Shown piece by piece: positions 1 through 12,900 of a stretch of DNA of 64,000 nt (positions within the stretch are counted from its first letter, which is position 1; every line of letters starts with the position of its first letter). The stretch spans positions 1 through 64,000 of the forward strand of contig JAZGTH010000103.1 of NCBI GenBank assembly GCA_036877525.1. The letters are read 5' to 3'. The position numbers and the translations under genes are program-made. This DNA comes from Chromobotia macracanthus (lineage: Eukaryota; Chordata; Actinopteri; Cypriniformes; Botiidae). The notes under the pieces were generated by a model. That model had not been told where the DNA came from. It saw nothing but the letters and a program-made list of their open reading frames with translations, and made no database searches.

Positions 1-2118
1 TCAGAAGAACATCTCCCAAATTAAGTTTTTGGCATAGGGAAAATGTATTTAAAAGAAGTGAGGATGCATGTTGATCATGCAATAATTCCATAAACGTTCA
101 ACTAACAGTAAAATCTGTGTTTTTTAGCAGATAAATGTTCACACTCAAAGTATTGTACTGTAGTGAGAACACAGTTAAAACATCATGAGCTGCCAGCTCT
201 CTAAATGAGTGTGTGTTTGTGTTACCAGGGTATGCCACACATCTGACATACTGGTTATCTCAGAGCTCAAACACATGGTGAATCTGGCACATGCTGGTGA
301 AGATACCAAACCAGTAAGATCATTTTAAGAGACAGATGGAGGGCAAAATAAAATCAGATGACACCTCCTAATACCACAAACACAATTAACTGATAATTAA
401 ATTGGATAAACAGGAATGTTCCAGTCAAACTTTGGGTCCATGGAAAAATACCATACACTAAATACCATGCAAATGAATTTTGCTTAATGTGTACTTAGTT
501 TTAAGCCAGTGTACTGGCTCATATACATTTGAAACATTTGTATGTGTGTGGAAGGGCGCGAGACATCACAACATTCACAGCAGGAACAAGCAGGATTAAA
601 GGATCATCAGACCCACCACCAACTCGTTCTGGTCATCTGTGGCTCTTTGTCTCTGTTTGTTTAGCTCAAATATCTAAATGCAGTGAATGAGACACCAGAA
701 CAATCTGAGGCAAATCAGTGTGATTTAGACTGGAATAAAATGACATCTTAATTTGTCTTCTGGAGACAGAAAATCAGAAAGAGAGACAGAAAGAGTGTGA
801 GAGGGAGACAAACAGAGAGAGAAAGGTGAGAGGGACAGTGTGTCCTGGCTATGGCATTTTTGGCACAAAATCAAAGGCATTCTGGGAGATACAGTATACA
901 GCATGTTCCACAGTCACAGCACTGCTTTACTTTCTGTTCTGCCTGAATCTCACTGATTCATCAAGTCAAGCTGGTTTCCTTAAAATCTCCATCTTAACAG
1001 TTAATGAATACCTATAGAAAACATCTTGAAAAGTCTGGTTTTGTTTTATTTCCATAAAACTCTGTTGGATGTTACAGAATTTAATACTTTATTTAAAGTC
1101 TCAGTCCCCATATTATACACTGTTATCGTCACAATCAATAAGTGAAACACTATTGTATTATGTTTATAAAACACTGTAGAACACATACAGTCTCTCATGT
1201 ATGCTGAATGATTCACATAGTTTGGGAGGATTTGAAACACTGCCATACTGACCAGTTTAAAGAGAGAGTGAGACATACTGTCTGTCCTCATTACTGACTG
1301 ACTCCTGTTTCCAGTCCATGTTTCTGTGAGAACAGATAATGCCACTAAGAATATTAAAGCTTTAGGATTTTAATTGCCCCATAAAACAAATGTCTGTTAA
1401 CATGTGTTAGCTCTGAGGTCAACTATATGCTAGTGTATCCTAAAAATAACTTTACGGAGATATACATGCAAATAAATGTCCATTTAAATGTTCATGTATG
1501 GCATTATTTCATATGCCATACATATTTTAAGTCAATTAAAATGCTCTGTAGAATTAAAACAAGCAATATTAATACTTAGATGTGACATAAACTAAAGGGT
1601 CTGTCCAAATACGCACACTTGTGGTCTTCACATCCACTTGAAAACCTGGACCAAATACAATAAAGTGTTATCTAAGTAGTGTTCAAGTGGTAAGTGGTCA
1701 AGTGCAAAATCCACGTGTAGGTATTAAGACTGTCCCGAAGGACATTAGCTATTTAAAAATGGGAAAACATCTGATCACTTTGACATACCCTGTCCCAACT
1801 TCCTGTAACAGCGCTCAATAAGCAATTTCATAAACTGTTTAAAGAATTAAGTAATGAATTAAAGGAATAATTCACCTCCAGCAGGTTAAAAATTGTCAAA
1901 TCAACTAATATTTTAACTTTTTCAGCTAAATCTAAATTTAAACAAGCACATATTTCCATTAAAATAAAAAATGGCGGCGCATCAACAACGTCAAATCTCA
2001 TTGGTTCTCGCGTGTCTCGTGATCAACTGATGAGGTCATTATGGACCCGTATTTGATTTTAGCGATAATAATCCCTGCCTTCCTTTCTTATCAAACACAA
2101 ACCTAAACCAAATTCATA
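1..2118. other. Intergenic sequence downstream of tcap
   Basis: AT-rich sequence with no gene I can recognise. A splice-site-bounded open stretch on the plus strand at 229-313 is discussed as a weak finding. The stretch 770-830 is purine-rich (GAGA). Confidence 0.5.
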
Positions 2119-2138
2119 TTTATTCATTTTTATTTATT
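2119..2138 (-). terminator. tcap: Candidate poly(A) signals of tcap
   Basis: Three AATAAA hexamers on the minus strand (plus-strand TTTATT at 2119-2124, 2129-2134 and 2133-2138) lie about 460 nt downstream of the tcap stop. Their use as the cleavage signal is inferred. Confidence 0.4.
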
Positions 2139-2596
2139 TTTAGCAAACATCAATAAATAACAAAAACAACAGGCAATCCAGTCAATAAATATTTCCATTC
2201 CTGTTTGTTAAACAATTGATTTTAAAAAAAAGATAAACATTTGGCACTATTTGGCATAGATTTGGCATTTGACCAACTCTGAGGGCAAACTTTAAATATT
2301 AACATACGCTCAAACACAAAAGGACAAAAAGTGCACAACAACAAAGTGAATACTATTTACAACTTAAAGTCACTATACAAAACCATAATCTTTATCTTAT
2401 CTTATCAGATGAATAACCAGGATAATCTTCTATCTGTTGTCTCATCACGATTGTTTCATTAGTTTCACTTGCTGAACGTTCAGCTTGACTATCATTAAAC
2501 TCTTGTCACATGCTCAATCTCTCTGTTTCTCTCTTTAATAAAGTCTGTACAGTCTTTGGTTCATCAGCCTCTTTCTCTCTGCCTTCCTCTTGCTTT

Positions 2597-2987
2597 TCAC
2601 CCTCTCTGGGCTTCCTGGGACATGGATCGGCCCAGGGCCCTGGGTGCTTTGGCAAACTCCATCCGCATGGGTTTGACAGGGGGCAATTCTTTCGTGATCT
2701 GTACCACCGCTCTTTTGTCCAGGCAGGCACCATCGGGAGCTCGGGCTGGGGGCAGATCTTCCAGGGTGTGCGGGGCTCCACGACCCAGGCGGACGCCCAG
2801 TTCAGCCGGCTTGAAAATGGGCAAGGGCAGGGTGTTTCTGTAGGGCAGGAGCTGGTGCTCCCGTACGCCTGTCTCCACATTGCCCACCCTGAACACGCCC
2901 GACGGGCAGGTCTGATTGATGGGGCGTCCCTGCCAGTATCGAGAGAGAGTTTCTCTGCGAGAGTCGTCTGACATCAACATGGACTGT
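2597..2987 (-). CDS. tcap: tcap exon 2 (last)
   Basis: Acceptor TGCAG precedes 2987. The exon encodes residues 51-180, from the split Arg codon to the stop at 2597-2599, and carries the titin-binding core and conserved C terminus. Confidence 0.94.
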
Positions 2988-3380
2988 CTGCATGGAGAAC
3001 AAACAGAAACGTGAATGATGTGTCGTATTATATCACATTGTGTCTTTAAAATACACTGGCAAGTAAAGTTGCTGTTAACAGTGCACTGTGCTTTAGTTAT
3101 TTTACTTTTCTAAACTTCCTTTCAACAGGACAAATTAACATGATGGAAGCAAATTGCATCAGATATTCAGGCTTGTTTGCTTGATTTAATTGAGATGAAA
3201 CAGTAAGATTATTTTTCTGCGCACTCACCGGTCCTCAGGTCGTGTCCTCATATTGACGCTGTGCCAGTCAGCTGTGTAACTCTCTCTCTTAGCTTCATTT
3301 TCCTCCTTCACGCTGCAGCTCAGCTCAGCTCCAACCACACGTCCTCCCTTCTTCTCCAGAACTGTGCACATCTGCATCAT
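2597..3380 (-). CDS. tcap: Telethonin (titin cap), complete two-exon gene
   Basis: Coding sequence is 3380-3229 joined to 2987-2597 with a GT-AG intron, giving 180 residues (human about 167). Telethonin caps the N-terminal Ig domains of two titin molecules at the muscle Z-disc. Family marks visible here are the N-terminal ELSCSVKEEN stretch, the central LPYRNTLPLPIF segment that matches the human titin-binding region, CLDKRAVVQITKELPPV, and the C-terminal RSMSQEAQRG, which I recall as identical in human. The start is the first of two tandem ATGs at 3380-3375, with a third ATG two codons further on. The intron interrupts an Arg codon. A minus-strand TATA box and an E-box lie 150-210 nt upstream. 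Teleosts can have two tcap paralogs and I cannot say which this is. Confidence 0.95.
3229..3380 (-). CDS. tcap: tcap exon 1
   Basis: Starts MMQMCTVLEKK and ends in ...RTRPED plus two bases, followed by donor GTGAGT. It is 152 nt and leaves phase 2, which fits exon 2 exactly. Confidence 0.92.
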
Positions 3381-3526
3381 GTTCGTGTGCGCCTTCAAAC
3401 TTCAGTTACTGTTTATAATTGTTTTTTGGGTTTTCCTTGTTTATTTTGGATGAGTTGGAGGGAGGAGTCGACTCTCTCTTCTTCTGTCTCTCTCTGTTTG
3501 TCTGTCTGTTTGTGTGTATGTCAGGC

Positions 3527-3533
3527 TTTTATA
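3527..3533 (-). promoter_or_regulatory. tcap: TATA box of tcap
   Basis: TATAAAA on the minus strand in the context CTCTATAAAAGCC, about 147 nt upstream of the ATG. This predicts a start site near 3500 and a 5' UTR of roughly 120 nt. Confidence 0.55.
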
Positions 3534-3581
3534 GAGAGCTGCTGCTATTTCTGTCCAGTGGATTCACTCTGTGTATGGTGA

Positions 3582-3587
3582 CACCTG
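3582..3587. promoter_or_regulatory. tcap: E-box upstream of tcap TATA
   Basis: CACCTG (CAGGTG on the other strand), a CANNTG core of the type bound by myogenic bHLH factors, about 50 nt upstream of the TATA box. This fits a striated-muscle promoter. Function is inferred. Confidence 0.35.
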
Positions 3588-3690
3588 CAGCTCACACACA
3601 CACACAGAAATCCCCACAGATCCAATAACTCAGATTTCCTGGACAAATTCCAGACTGATCACTGAACACTCACAAATAATACATCACACA

Positions 3691-3869
<179 letters not shown>

Positions 3870-6730
3870 TGTACAGCATTCAGATATTAAAGTTATAAAC
3901 AACCGTTCTTTTGAAATGTCAGTATTCTCCATGTCTCAACAAACTTTGCTTCACTAGTCATTGTTGTTGGCTTGAACATGTTTAATCAACATGACAGTTG
4001 TTCTTCATGATCCTATTAACAGACATCAAACCTCTCTCACAAAGCACAATGGAAACTAAACAATGGAACCAGACAGGAGATTATGAGCATGTGGCACCAA
4101 CTGTTCTTCACTATTAATCTCCTTTTGCACCGATAATCACAGAGATATAAATATAGATATTAATATATTGTATAAATATAGATCAGCAAACATAACAAAG
4201 ACTGCAACATACTGTACATGTGAATACAGATTAAATCGATCAAGTTCTACATTCGTAACTTCCATTACAATAGTTACAACATCTAAATCAGAAAACAAAC
4301 ATTTTAATGTACAACTGTGCTGTGCCACACCAATTTTCCTTTGGGCTGTTAGAAGTATTTCAAGAAAACTTTTATCCTGTGCAGTTTTAAACAAATACCC
4401 ACAATACAGTTTATTACGCCATATTAAAGAGCACATGTAATAACATGTGCACAGTCAGAGACAGGACAAGTTAGCATTGATACGGTATTCACTCATCAGT
4501 TTAATATAGTGTGCTGTAGACAGAGGTTGGGGACAGTCATGTTCTCATGTTACACACACATTCTGTCCCCGCTGAGCTCTCAGTGACGCATCGAGCAGTT
4601 ACAGGAACTGAGATCACTCTTGTGAATCCTGCAATGTGGCCACTCAGCACACGATGACATTGAAATGTAACGCCAGTCATAAGTTACACAAGCGTGAGAA
4701 GCGGGAAACGTCAGATCAGGACCGCAGAAATGAAGATGCACTTGTGATTATGACATACAGAGTGAATTTCTTTCCTCTAAAACACTGATATAGTGGCCCC
4801 CTGAAGCAGGACCGTTACTAATTCATGGGGCCCCAGGCAAAGGTATAAGGGCAGGCCCCTCTTTATAATTATAACATGTCTTTATGCAAAAAAAGTGCTT
4901 TTTTCTAAAATGGTTTGAGATTTTGTTGTTTCTAGTGCAATGACATTTTCATTTTCATAAGAATGTAAATAAACATGTAAATAATATTTTTTGGGGTCAC
5001 TGTATATTCCAAACAACTTAGTGTTGACCCTAAAGACATGACAGTTCATAGTAATTTTATACTTAAATGTATCAATACATTTTCCCCTCAACTCTCAAAT
5101 TGTCTTGTATTTACAAACATATTATTTATAAACTAAGCTTCGTCTTTTAATTTGCTAAAATATTATTTTATAAAGACAGTTATGAAAACAGGGACAAGAA
5201 TTTTGCAAATATGTCCACCAGTCAATGTGTTTTATTATCAGTTATATCAGACATCAGACAAGCAACATACAAGACAAGACAAAACACATGGACCCATTTA
5301 AACCCCGTGATTCAGTGAACTGACAGTCACATCAAATGAATTTGCACTATTTTGTAATTCCAGCTTCATAACTGCACATATACGGTATATAACAACACAT
5401 CTGATACATGATCTATATAATACACTGATTGTATTGTAGCTTTATTGTAGTTACCAACAACAGATAAAAAACGTTTCCTGATTCAGAAAACAATAGAACT
5501 TCCTAAAGAGACAAAGGATAAACTTTATTCTACCACACGTTTAAAAGCAACATACACAATCAATGTTGTTAATGTGCATTATATATAATCTGACAATTAT
5601 TTTGATAATAAATTCATAAAGAAATTGTGTACTTGATTATATTACATCGTAGTCGTGAAATAAAAAATATGCTGGTTTTATATATACAGTTACATATTAT
5701 GATCATTTTTCCTAACTTAAAAAACAGCCAGTGGATTTATTTATAATGTATAACGCTACAGGAACCCATTAGCATCCATAATTACAAACAATATTTTCAT
5801 AAATGAAAGATCATTATAAGATGACAGGATTTGACACTGTAATTTAGTTGTTTGTTTGTCTCGTCTTCCTATCAAAATACCCATTTGAGGTTTTACACTG
5901 GAGTGTTGTGCTGAATTCCTGTGGTCAATAGCATTAGTTTGACATTATTCATTTCATTACCAGATTCATTTTCTTTAGGTTTTATTTCTGTATTATTCTT
6001 TCTGTATTGTGGCATAGATTACAGACCACGAATGTTATGGCATATTGTACACCAACAAGTTTTTCAGCAATTTCCAAAACAAACAAAGTGTTATGATTCT
6101 TGGACACTGACACATGGCAGCAGAGAGCTGTTAATGGAGTAGAGAGATCTGTTCCATCAGAGGTCAAGAGTTAAACTGATGGTCTATAGACATATAGGCT
6201 TGACAAGCAGAAAGAAACTGCGGTCTTTCAATGCATTTAGTCTGGCCTGGTTTTGCACAGATATCAGTATCATGCTAATCAGCTTATATGACTTCCTTAG
6301 TCATACATTTAAAAAGTGTTTTAATATAATGAACCAATCAGTGGAATCTTTTAAATTCAGTGGAATCAATTAAAAGCCCACAAGCAAAAGCAGAAGGCAA
6401 ACATTTTGGGTTTTTGAAATCTTGTACCAAAACTGCAAAGCTTCATTTGCCAAATGAAAGACTCTATAATCATGTCTCACAATGAGTAGAAAAGCAGTAT
6501 CTACTCCAGACTCACTATAAAATGCACAAGGGGTTATTAGCACCAAGCAAACCCCTGAAAGTCCCTTACAATCACCACAAATTCCCATCTGCTTTGGTCC
6601 CCATAATCCACCCCAAACCTAAGTCCCAATGTTTACATTTGTCCTTTTCACCCCGAATGTTTCGTTTTCCCCCACGTAACCCTGCCAGCCTAGCTTGTTA
6701 AGGCTGTTGTGTACATCTTTACACTCCACA
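3870..6730. other. tcap-syngr1 spacer, probably including the syngr1 3' UTR
   Basis: No coding sequence recognised. The right part below 6731 should be the syngr1 3' UTR. AATAAA on the minus strand occurs at 5981-5986, 5736-5741, 5524-5529 and 5231-5236. Confidence 0.45.
5981..5986 (-). terminator. syngr1: Candidate poly(A) signal of syngr1
   Basis: First minus-strand AATAAA after the syngr1 stop, about 745 nt downstream. Further AATAAA motifs follow, so a longer 3' UTR is possible. Confidence 0.3.
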
Positions 6731-6922
6731 TCAGTAGTCTTGGTTCTGGTACCCACCAGAGCCATCATAACTGGCCTCCATGTCAGCGTTGTATCCAGTG
6801 TACTCCGTGCCTGCAGCGGGCGCTGCTGCTGGATCCTGGCTAGGATCAGTATAGTCCTGAGAGAAGAGGGAGGAGCTTGAACCTAGCTTGTACCTCTGGA
6901 ATGCCAAGAAAGCTTGACCAGC
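6731..6922 (-). CDS. syngr1: syngr1 exon 4a (long C terminus)
   Basis: Acceptor CTTAAG, phase 0. Encodes residues 161-223, starting AGQAFLAFQRYKLG and ending GYQNQDY, then TGA. Corresponds to the human long-isoform tail. Confidence 0.93.
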   Translation of the reverse strand, partial: AGQAFLAFQRYKLGSSSSLFSQDYTDPSQDPAAAPAAGTEYTGYNADMEASYDGSGGYQNQDY

Positions 6923-9900
6923 CTTAAGGAGAAAGAGGAGTATGGCGGGGAGAGATGAGGGATTTAAGGGTGGGGTGGAAATACAGGAGGGGAATTACAA
7001 AGGGAATTATGGGATTATGGCATCAGGTGAAGCCGGAGAGCAGGAGTGGTGAATTGTAAATTAAATTTAAATTGAGGAAGGCAAGATATGGTATTAAGTG
7101 TCAGGTGGTAATTGAGTTCATGAGAATGATAAGAAAGAAGAAAAAGGGAGAGAAAAAAATGAGATATTAGTTTAAGCAGCAAGATTAAGATTGTTAGTCA
7201 GATTTAATCTTAACACAGCCAAGAACAACAAAATGACATCCAAGACTAAATGTCAAACCATTAAGTCAAGTTAAACTTAAGATTGTTTAATCAACAGATA
7301 CATTTCAGTTTGTAGAAAGAAAGAAACATGTACAGTTATAAGACTTGTAACGTAGGATAAATATGCATTTCAGATTGAGCAACCACAGCAGCTCAGCTGT
7401 AAACAAACTGTATTCAAATATCATCATTAAATGCCATGAAAATGATGTGGGCACATATGGGGTGAAATCAATAATAATAAGTTATTATTCAAGTATTATA
7501 CCACAAGACCCTGTTGGAAACCTTACAGATGTTCCTAACAGGATGTAGACAAGATATCTTGCATGGGTTCATGTGCTACTGACGCCCCCTAGTCAATGAA
7601 CCCTGTAACTGCAGTTTAAAAAATAATTTTGTGCATCACAACAGTGTTTGTCTTTTGGTTTGGCCCTTAACCCTAAAGGAAAATTATTTTAAAAGCATTT
7701 CAGACTCAATACCTTCATGTGATTTACAAACTCTGCAAATTTAGTTTAAATTCCACTGAGCTATAATTCTTAAATCAGCTCTTAGACACTCAGTGAAACT
7801 TTGTTTTTGTACAGAATGGCTTTATTTTGAAGCACTAACCCCATAAACTTACAAAAAGGAAACAAATTAAACTCATTTGAGTTGACTTATTTATGGTCAT
7901 TTGAAGATTGTTCATACTGAAGGGTTCTGGGCTTATTATGGCACATAAATAACACAACATGGCACAGTTGTGTTACTAACAGTGACTGCAGGTTTGCTGA
8001 GGGCAGTTTTCTGTAGATGATGTCTACTGCATGGTAAACAAATCAGTGTGAGTGTATTAAACATTAGACAAATGGAGGTGGAGTATGAGGAGTGAAGAGT
8101 TTATTGTATTCCTCTTCAAACGTGACTTTCTTTAGTCTCTCCGACGCCAGAAACGTGAGAACACCCTGAAGAGAAACAGATCAGTCAGAGCCAGCGATCA
8201 AAAGAACAACAGGAAACACTGAAAAACATTTCAACAACAGCAGATTCATCTGGACAGTGCAGCGAAGTGATTTCTGCAAGAGAAGCACTTGAGGATTTAG
8301 TAAACGAATCAAAAACACAGTGGTTAGAAATCTGAAGATGAGTGAATCAGAGAAAATCAGAGTGAATCAAAGAGAATCAGAAGTGAATCAGAGAGAATCA
8401 GAAGTGAATCAGAAGTGAATTAGAAGTGAATTAGAGAGAATCAGAAGTGAATCAGAGAGAATCAGAAGTGAATCAGAGAGAATCAGAAGTGAATCAGAAG
8501 AGAATCAGAAGTGAATCAGAAGTGAATCAGAAGAGAATCAGAAGTGAATCAGAAGAGAATCAGAAGTGAATCAGAAGTGAATCAGAGTGAATCAGATGTG
8601 AACCAGAAGTGCAGCTATTGTACAGTGGTTTATGTTTAATTGACATTCATTTAGAGAGAAGATGGAGAAGGAATGTGCATGTCCAAATGGACAACAATCT
8701 GCATGAAGTGGCCAAGAGTAAACACCCAGCTAACAGGGAACATTCTCAGCACATTAGCTAATGTTTTCAAAAGTTCTTACAGGAACGTTCAGGAATATAA
8801 TATTTATATCAAAAATGCTATTCTTATTAGTTGGTGGAACATTTTACAAATGTAAAAAAATTTTGAATAACAGTTTAATAACAAGGAATAACGTTAATAC
8901 AACATCTAAAAAACTGGACCTTTTGAACATACCTAGAACATTCAAAATAACATTTTAATGTTTTTGTTAATTAATGAAAATGTTAGAGAAACTTACAACC
9001 CAAATGTTAGATTCTTACAACCCAAAATTGTTAGCCAATACTATAACCTCCTAGTTATATTGTTACTCCCTACATTATATCAGGTAAACCTGAGGTACAC
9101 AAAGCAGCATTTGCTTTAAATGCATTTCAATATTGTGATAAATGATGGCAGAGTATGATGTAAATAAGCCAGTACAGACCCAAGTAAATATGGAGAAGAA
9201 GGAGAAGGTTATGGCTGCTCTGGCCGCGTCTCCACCCTCTTTCAGGGGATTATCTTCAGGTTTGGCCACCTGCCACTGATTGGCCAGGAAACAGAATCCC
9301 ACAAACCACATGAAAGACCAGAAAGCTGGAAGAAACGGAGAACAGGTGCGAGAAATGAGCAGTAAACGAACGCAGTAAACAAATACATCGAGAATTTTAA
9401 GTTACAAAATAATGTTAAAAACTGAATATTTGCTTTTGCTAGATATTACACAGAATACACATTATACTGCCTACCTGTAAAACAAATGGCATTATGCAAA
9501 GATAAAAACTTGGATATTTAGCATTATCTGGGTATTTCCATGCATACAGAAAATGCACATATGTACAGGTACACGTATGCATGCTTTATATTAAAAAAAT
9601 AGTAGTATGGCATTTTGTTCATAGCTATAAAAATCGAGGAATATCTTAATATAAAACAACAGTTTTACATTGCAACACACTGCAGTATGTATAGCAGTCA
9701 TTTTTACCAACAGAGGGCAGTATGTCAATGTTGTGGTACAGGAAGTTTAGCTCTTCTAGAAGTGTTGTGTTTTTGAGTATTAAAGATTTCAGAGGCTAGC
9801 TATAGGAAGCAAGCTTTGAAAACATAAGATCAGAGTGTGACAGAGTGTGTATACCCTATATATCATATATACATACATGAATATATTTAGACCACATAGT

Positions 9901-12900
9901 GACTGCTGTCAGGATGTCTCATAATAAATGTTTCTGTAAAAGAATTGCCTACGCTGCCTTTGAAGACTTTTGAATATAAAATACATGCAGAAGATCAGAG
10001 ATGCACAGCCGAACACACGGGTCTTTTAAAACATGTTTATAAAGTAAAGCAGGTTCAATAAAAGTCACCGCTATGAAGTTCTGCTATCAGAAATATACAA
10101 TATACAGCAGCACATCTGACCAAGACTCAGGAGCAAGCAATATGACAGACTTTTATTTTGTTATTTATCATCTCCACAGTGAAAGTGTTTTTACCTGAAA
10201 CGACAATATCAGCCAGCACAGCCTTCTTACGGTCTTTGACGCTGCTTATCTGAGGGAAGTACACATCCAGAGCCAGAAAAGCAGCGCAGCAGAGGAAGGC
10301 CAGCGCGCCCATCCCCACGCCGTAGTTACAGGCGTTCTGATTCCTGTTGAAGATGCAGAACTCCTCCTCCTCATCTGGACGGTTCATGTAGCCCTCGTTA
10401 GCAATACATCCAAAGATCACGATGGAGAAGATCTGAGGAGAAGAAAGAGGACCACATGAAGGAGCTGAGATGAAGAGAGATAACAGAAGACTTTCATTGA
10501 GTTTGTTTGATAGTGACACTGGCTTTTACACCTTCAATTGTATATGTAAACCCATGTCATTTTTTTAACCCTGGGATAACATAATCCTGGGTTATTTTGT
10601 TGTACAGTGTTTATACTTGGTTATTTTTAACCCTTGTTTTTTCTCTGAGATATGGGTGGACTTAACCAAACAAACATTTTCAGCTATATAATTTCATTAT
10701 TTGTTGTAGCCAAACACAAAACGTTTGATTGGAAATATTTATGAGGTTTGTTTTTAGGACTGGGTCTCATCACAGAGGACACCGAGTGTTTGTAGATCTG
10801 TTTTTAATCTCACATTATTGTTTTGCACTGGGTTTGTTCTCTGCTCCAGAGCACCTCTCTAATATAAGCTTGTTTGCGCATGCAAATCAGCTCATGTTCT
10901 CTTTTCTGCTTCAGAGAAATAATCTGCTGTCTTTAAGAGGTTGGAGGACGTCTTGGCAAAGGCCAGGGTCTAACAGCTGGCCTCTGAAACTGTAATGTGA
11001 CTGAATGTGTGTGTGTGAGAGAGAGAGAGATGCAGACTCCTCATTATTCTACTCATGCAATTACGTTTTCAAGTGCTTTTGGCTACCAGCAGGAAACGAT
11101 GCCATATTTGTTCTCTAATTGTCAGCTACAACCCTGTAATCTAACAGCAGTAATCAGCTTTCACGTGAACCTAATGCTGATCATACGGGGATCTGGCAAC
11201 CCTGAATCAAATGAACACTAAATCTGTGGGATAAACTTTCAATGCTTCATTCATGCCTTTATCTTGATCTCATCAAACACATTTAAGCAAGAGAGCATGA
11301 CATCACGCTGATATCATCAAATGAACTGCTGACGAGTCTGTGACATGTCAATCAGATATATGCTATAACCAAAATCACACGTAATCTGTGCACCTGCAGA
11401 ACATTTCAGAGCAAGTTCTGTAGATTTCCACAGAACTGCAACGTTCCTCATAAGTTCTACACCTCCTTCTGCTTGTGTATGTTACTTCATTATAGATTAG
11501 TTTATTGTGTGCTTTCACTCACAGTTTAATATATTGACATCAATGTCACAGAATTTACATATAAATCACTGCAGAAACAAATCAGCTTTAAGTTATTCCT
11601 AGAAGTGAACATGTAGGTCACCTTTAAAGAATAACAGCGGTGTTGCCTACAAAACATATTTATAAGCTCTGATCAAACCTTTCATAATCTATTCACCCAA
11701 GAAACTGGGTGAAACATCTGATCTCTGATGTGAATTTATGTTTGTTTTGGTCAAGTCTTCTGCTTGCCTTTAACTAGCTGTCTGGATCACAAGACGTCTG
11801 CTGGACATCAGCAGTATGAAAGCCGGCATTGTAACAGGCAGCACACGGGATTCTGATCTCATGATCTGCAGCAGCTTTTATTTTCTACCCATGTGAATCT
11901 GTCTGAAGTTGTTTTAGATATGAGACGTCTGAGTGAGAAAATGAGCATTCCTCTCTCTCTTTTTATTTGACTCCATTTATTTAGTGGCAAGAAATACGTT
12001 TGTTGTTCTCCTTGTCCTTAAAGTTTATATTTTAATGTTCAAGGATTAACAAGTTACCGTCTTTATTCACCAGGTATAAATCGTCAAATATTATACAAGC
12101 ACATAAATAAATGGGATATTTTATGTCATACTTGGTAGTTTAGGTCCTCCCACAAGGTCAGTGTGTTAAATTTAAGTGGCTTTCGTCGGTCCTCGCTGTA
12201 ATTTATGATTTGTCATTCAGCAGAACACATCAGCTGGCGCTTGTTTGTGTGTCATTTTAGAACAGTCAACAGCAGCTCGCCCACCAATAAATCAATCAGC
12301 ACCTTTAGAGGAAATGACACAGTGGAATACAGCAGTCTCGCTGTTCAGAAGGACCCTTTATACCATTCACAATGGAGCTCCAATTGTGTAAAGCAAGATA
12401 ACGGACAAGACAATAAGAGATATTCCAGTGAAGGGTAATCCAAGCTTAAAAGCAGGGCAGGTGATCTTTTCTAAAAACATTTTCGGTCTGAATGCAATGA
12501 CAGGATGTCCTCCTTGCCTGTCAACATGCATATCTGCATACCTCAGTGCACTATTGGAGAAGGGGTGGAATTGAAGAGCGCTCTAAACGTAGGGTGGGAT
12601 CTTATGCTTTAAAAAGCTGGGTTGTTATTGCTAGCCTCTCTGAAATTACCCACTCTACCTTTAATCTAAACCTGTAGTTTGTCTCAGGTTGAACGTCAAC
12701 CCAATTTTTCATTTGTGGGTGGTGCTTTCATATCCAGTATTCTCAGTCTTCTTGTGCAAGTCTTATGGCCTCAGTTGTGTTATGTCATCTTGACCTATAA
12801 TTTCTTTCTTTCTCAGTTGGTTACATGCCTGCCGAGCTTTGCCTCTCTACAACCCTCCCCCTCTCCAATCCCTCGCTTTTAATCTCCCTGACCTTGTGCT

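Noticed and set aside
2510..2971. 153-codon plus-strand open frame opposite tcap exon 2
   Set aside because: It is the antisense of a GC-rich real exon. The minus-strand protein matches telethonin and this one matches nothing.
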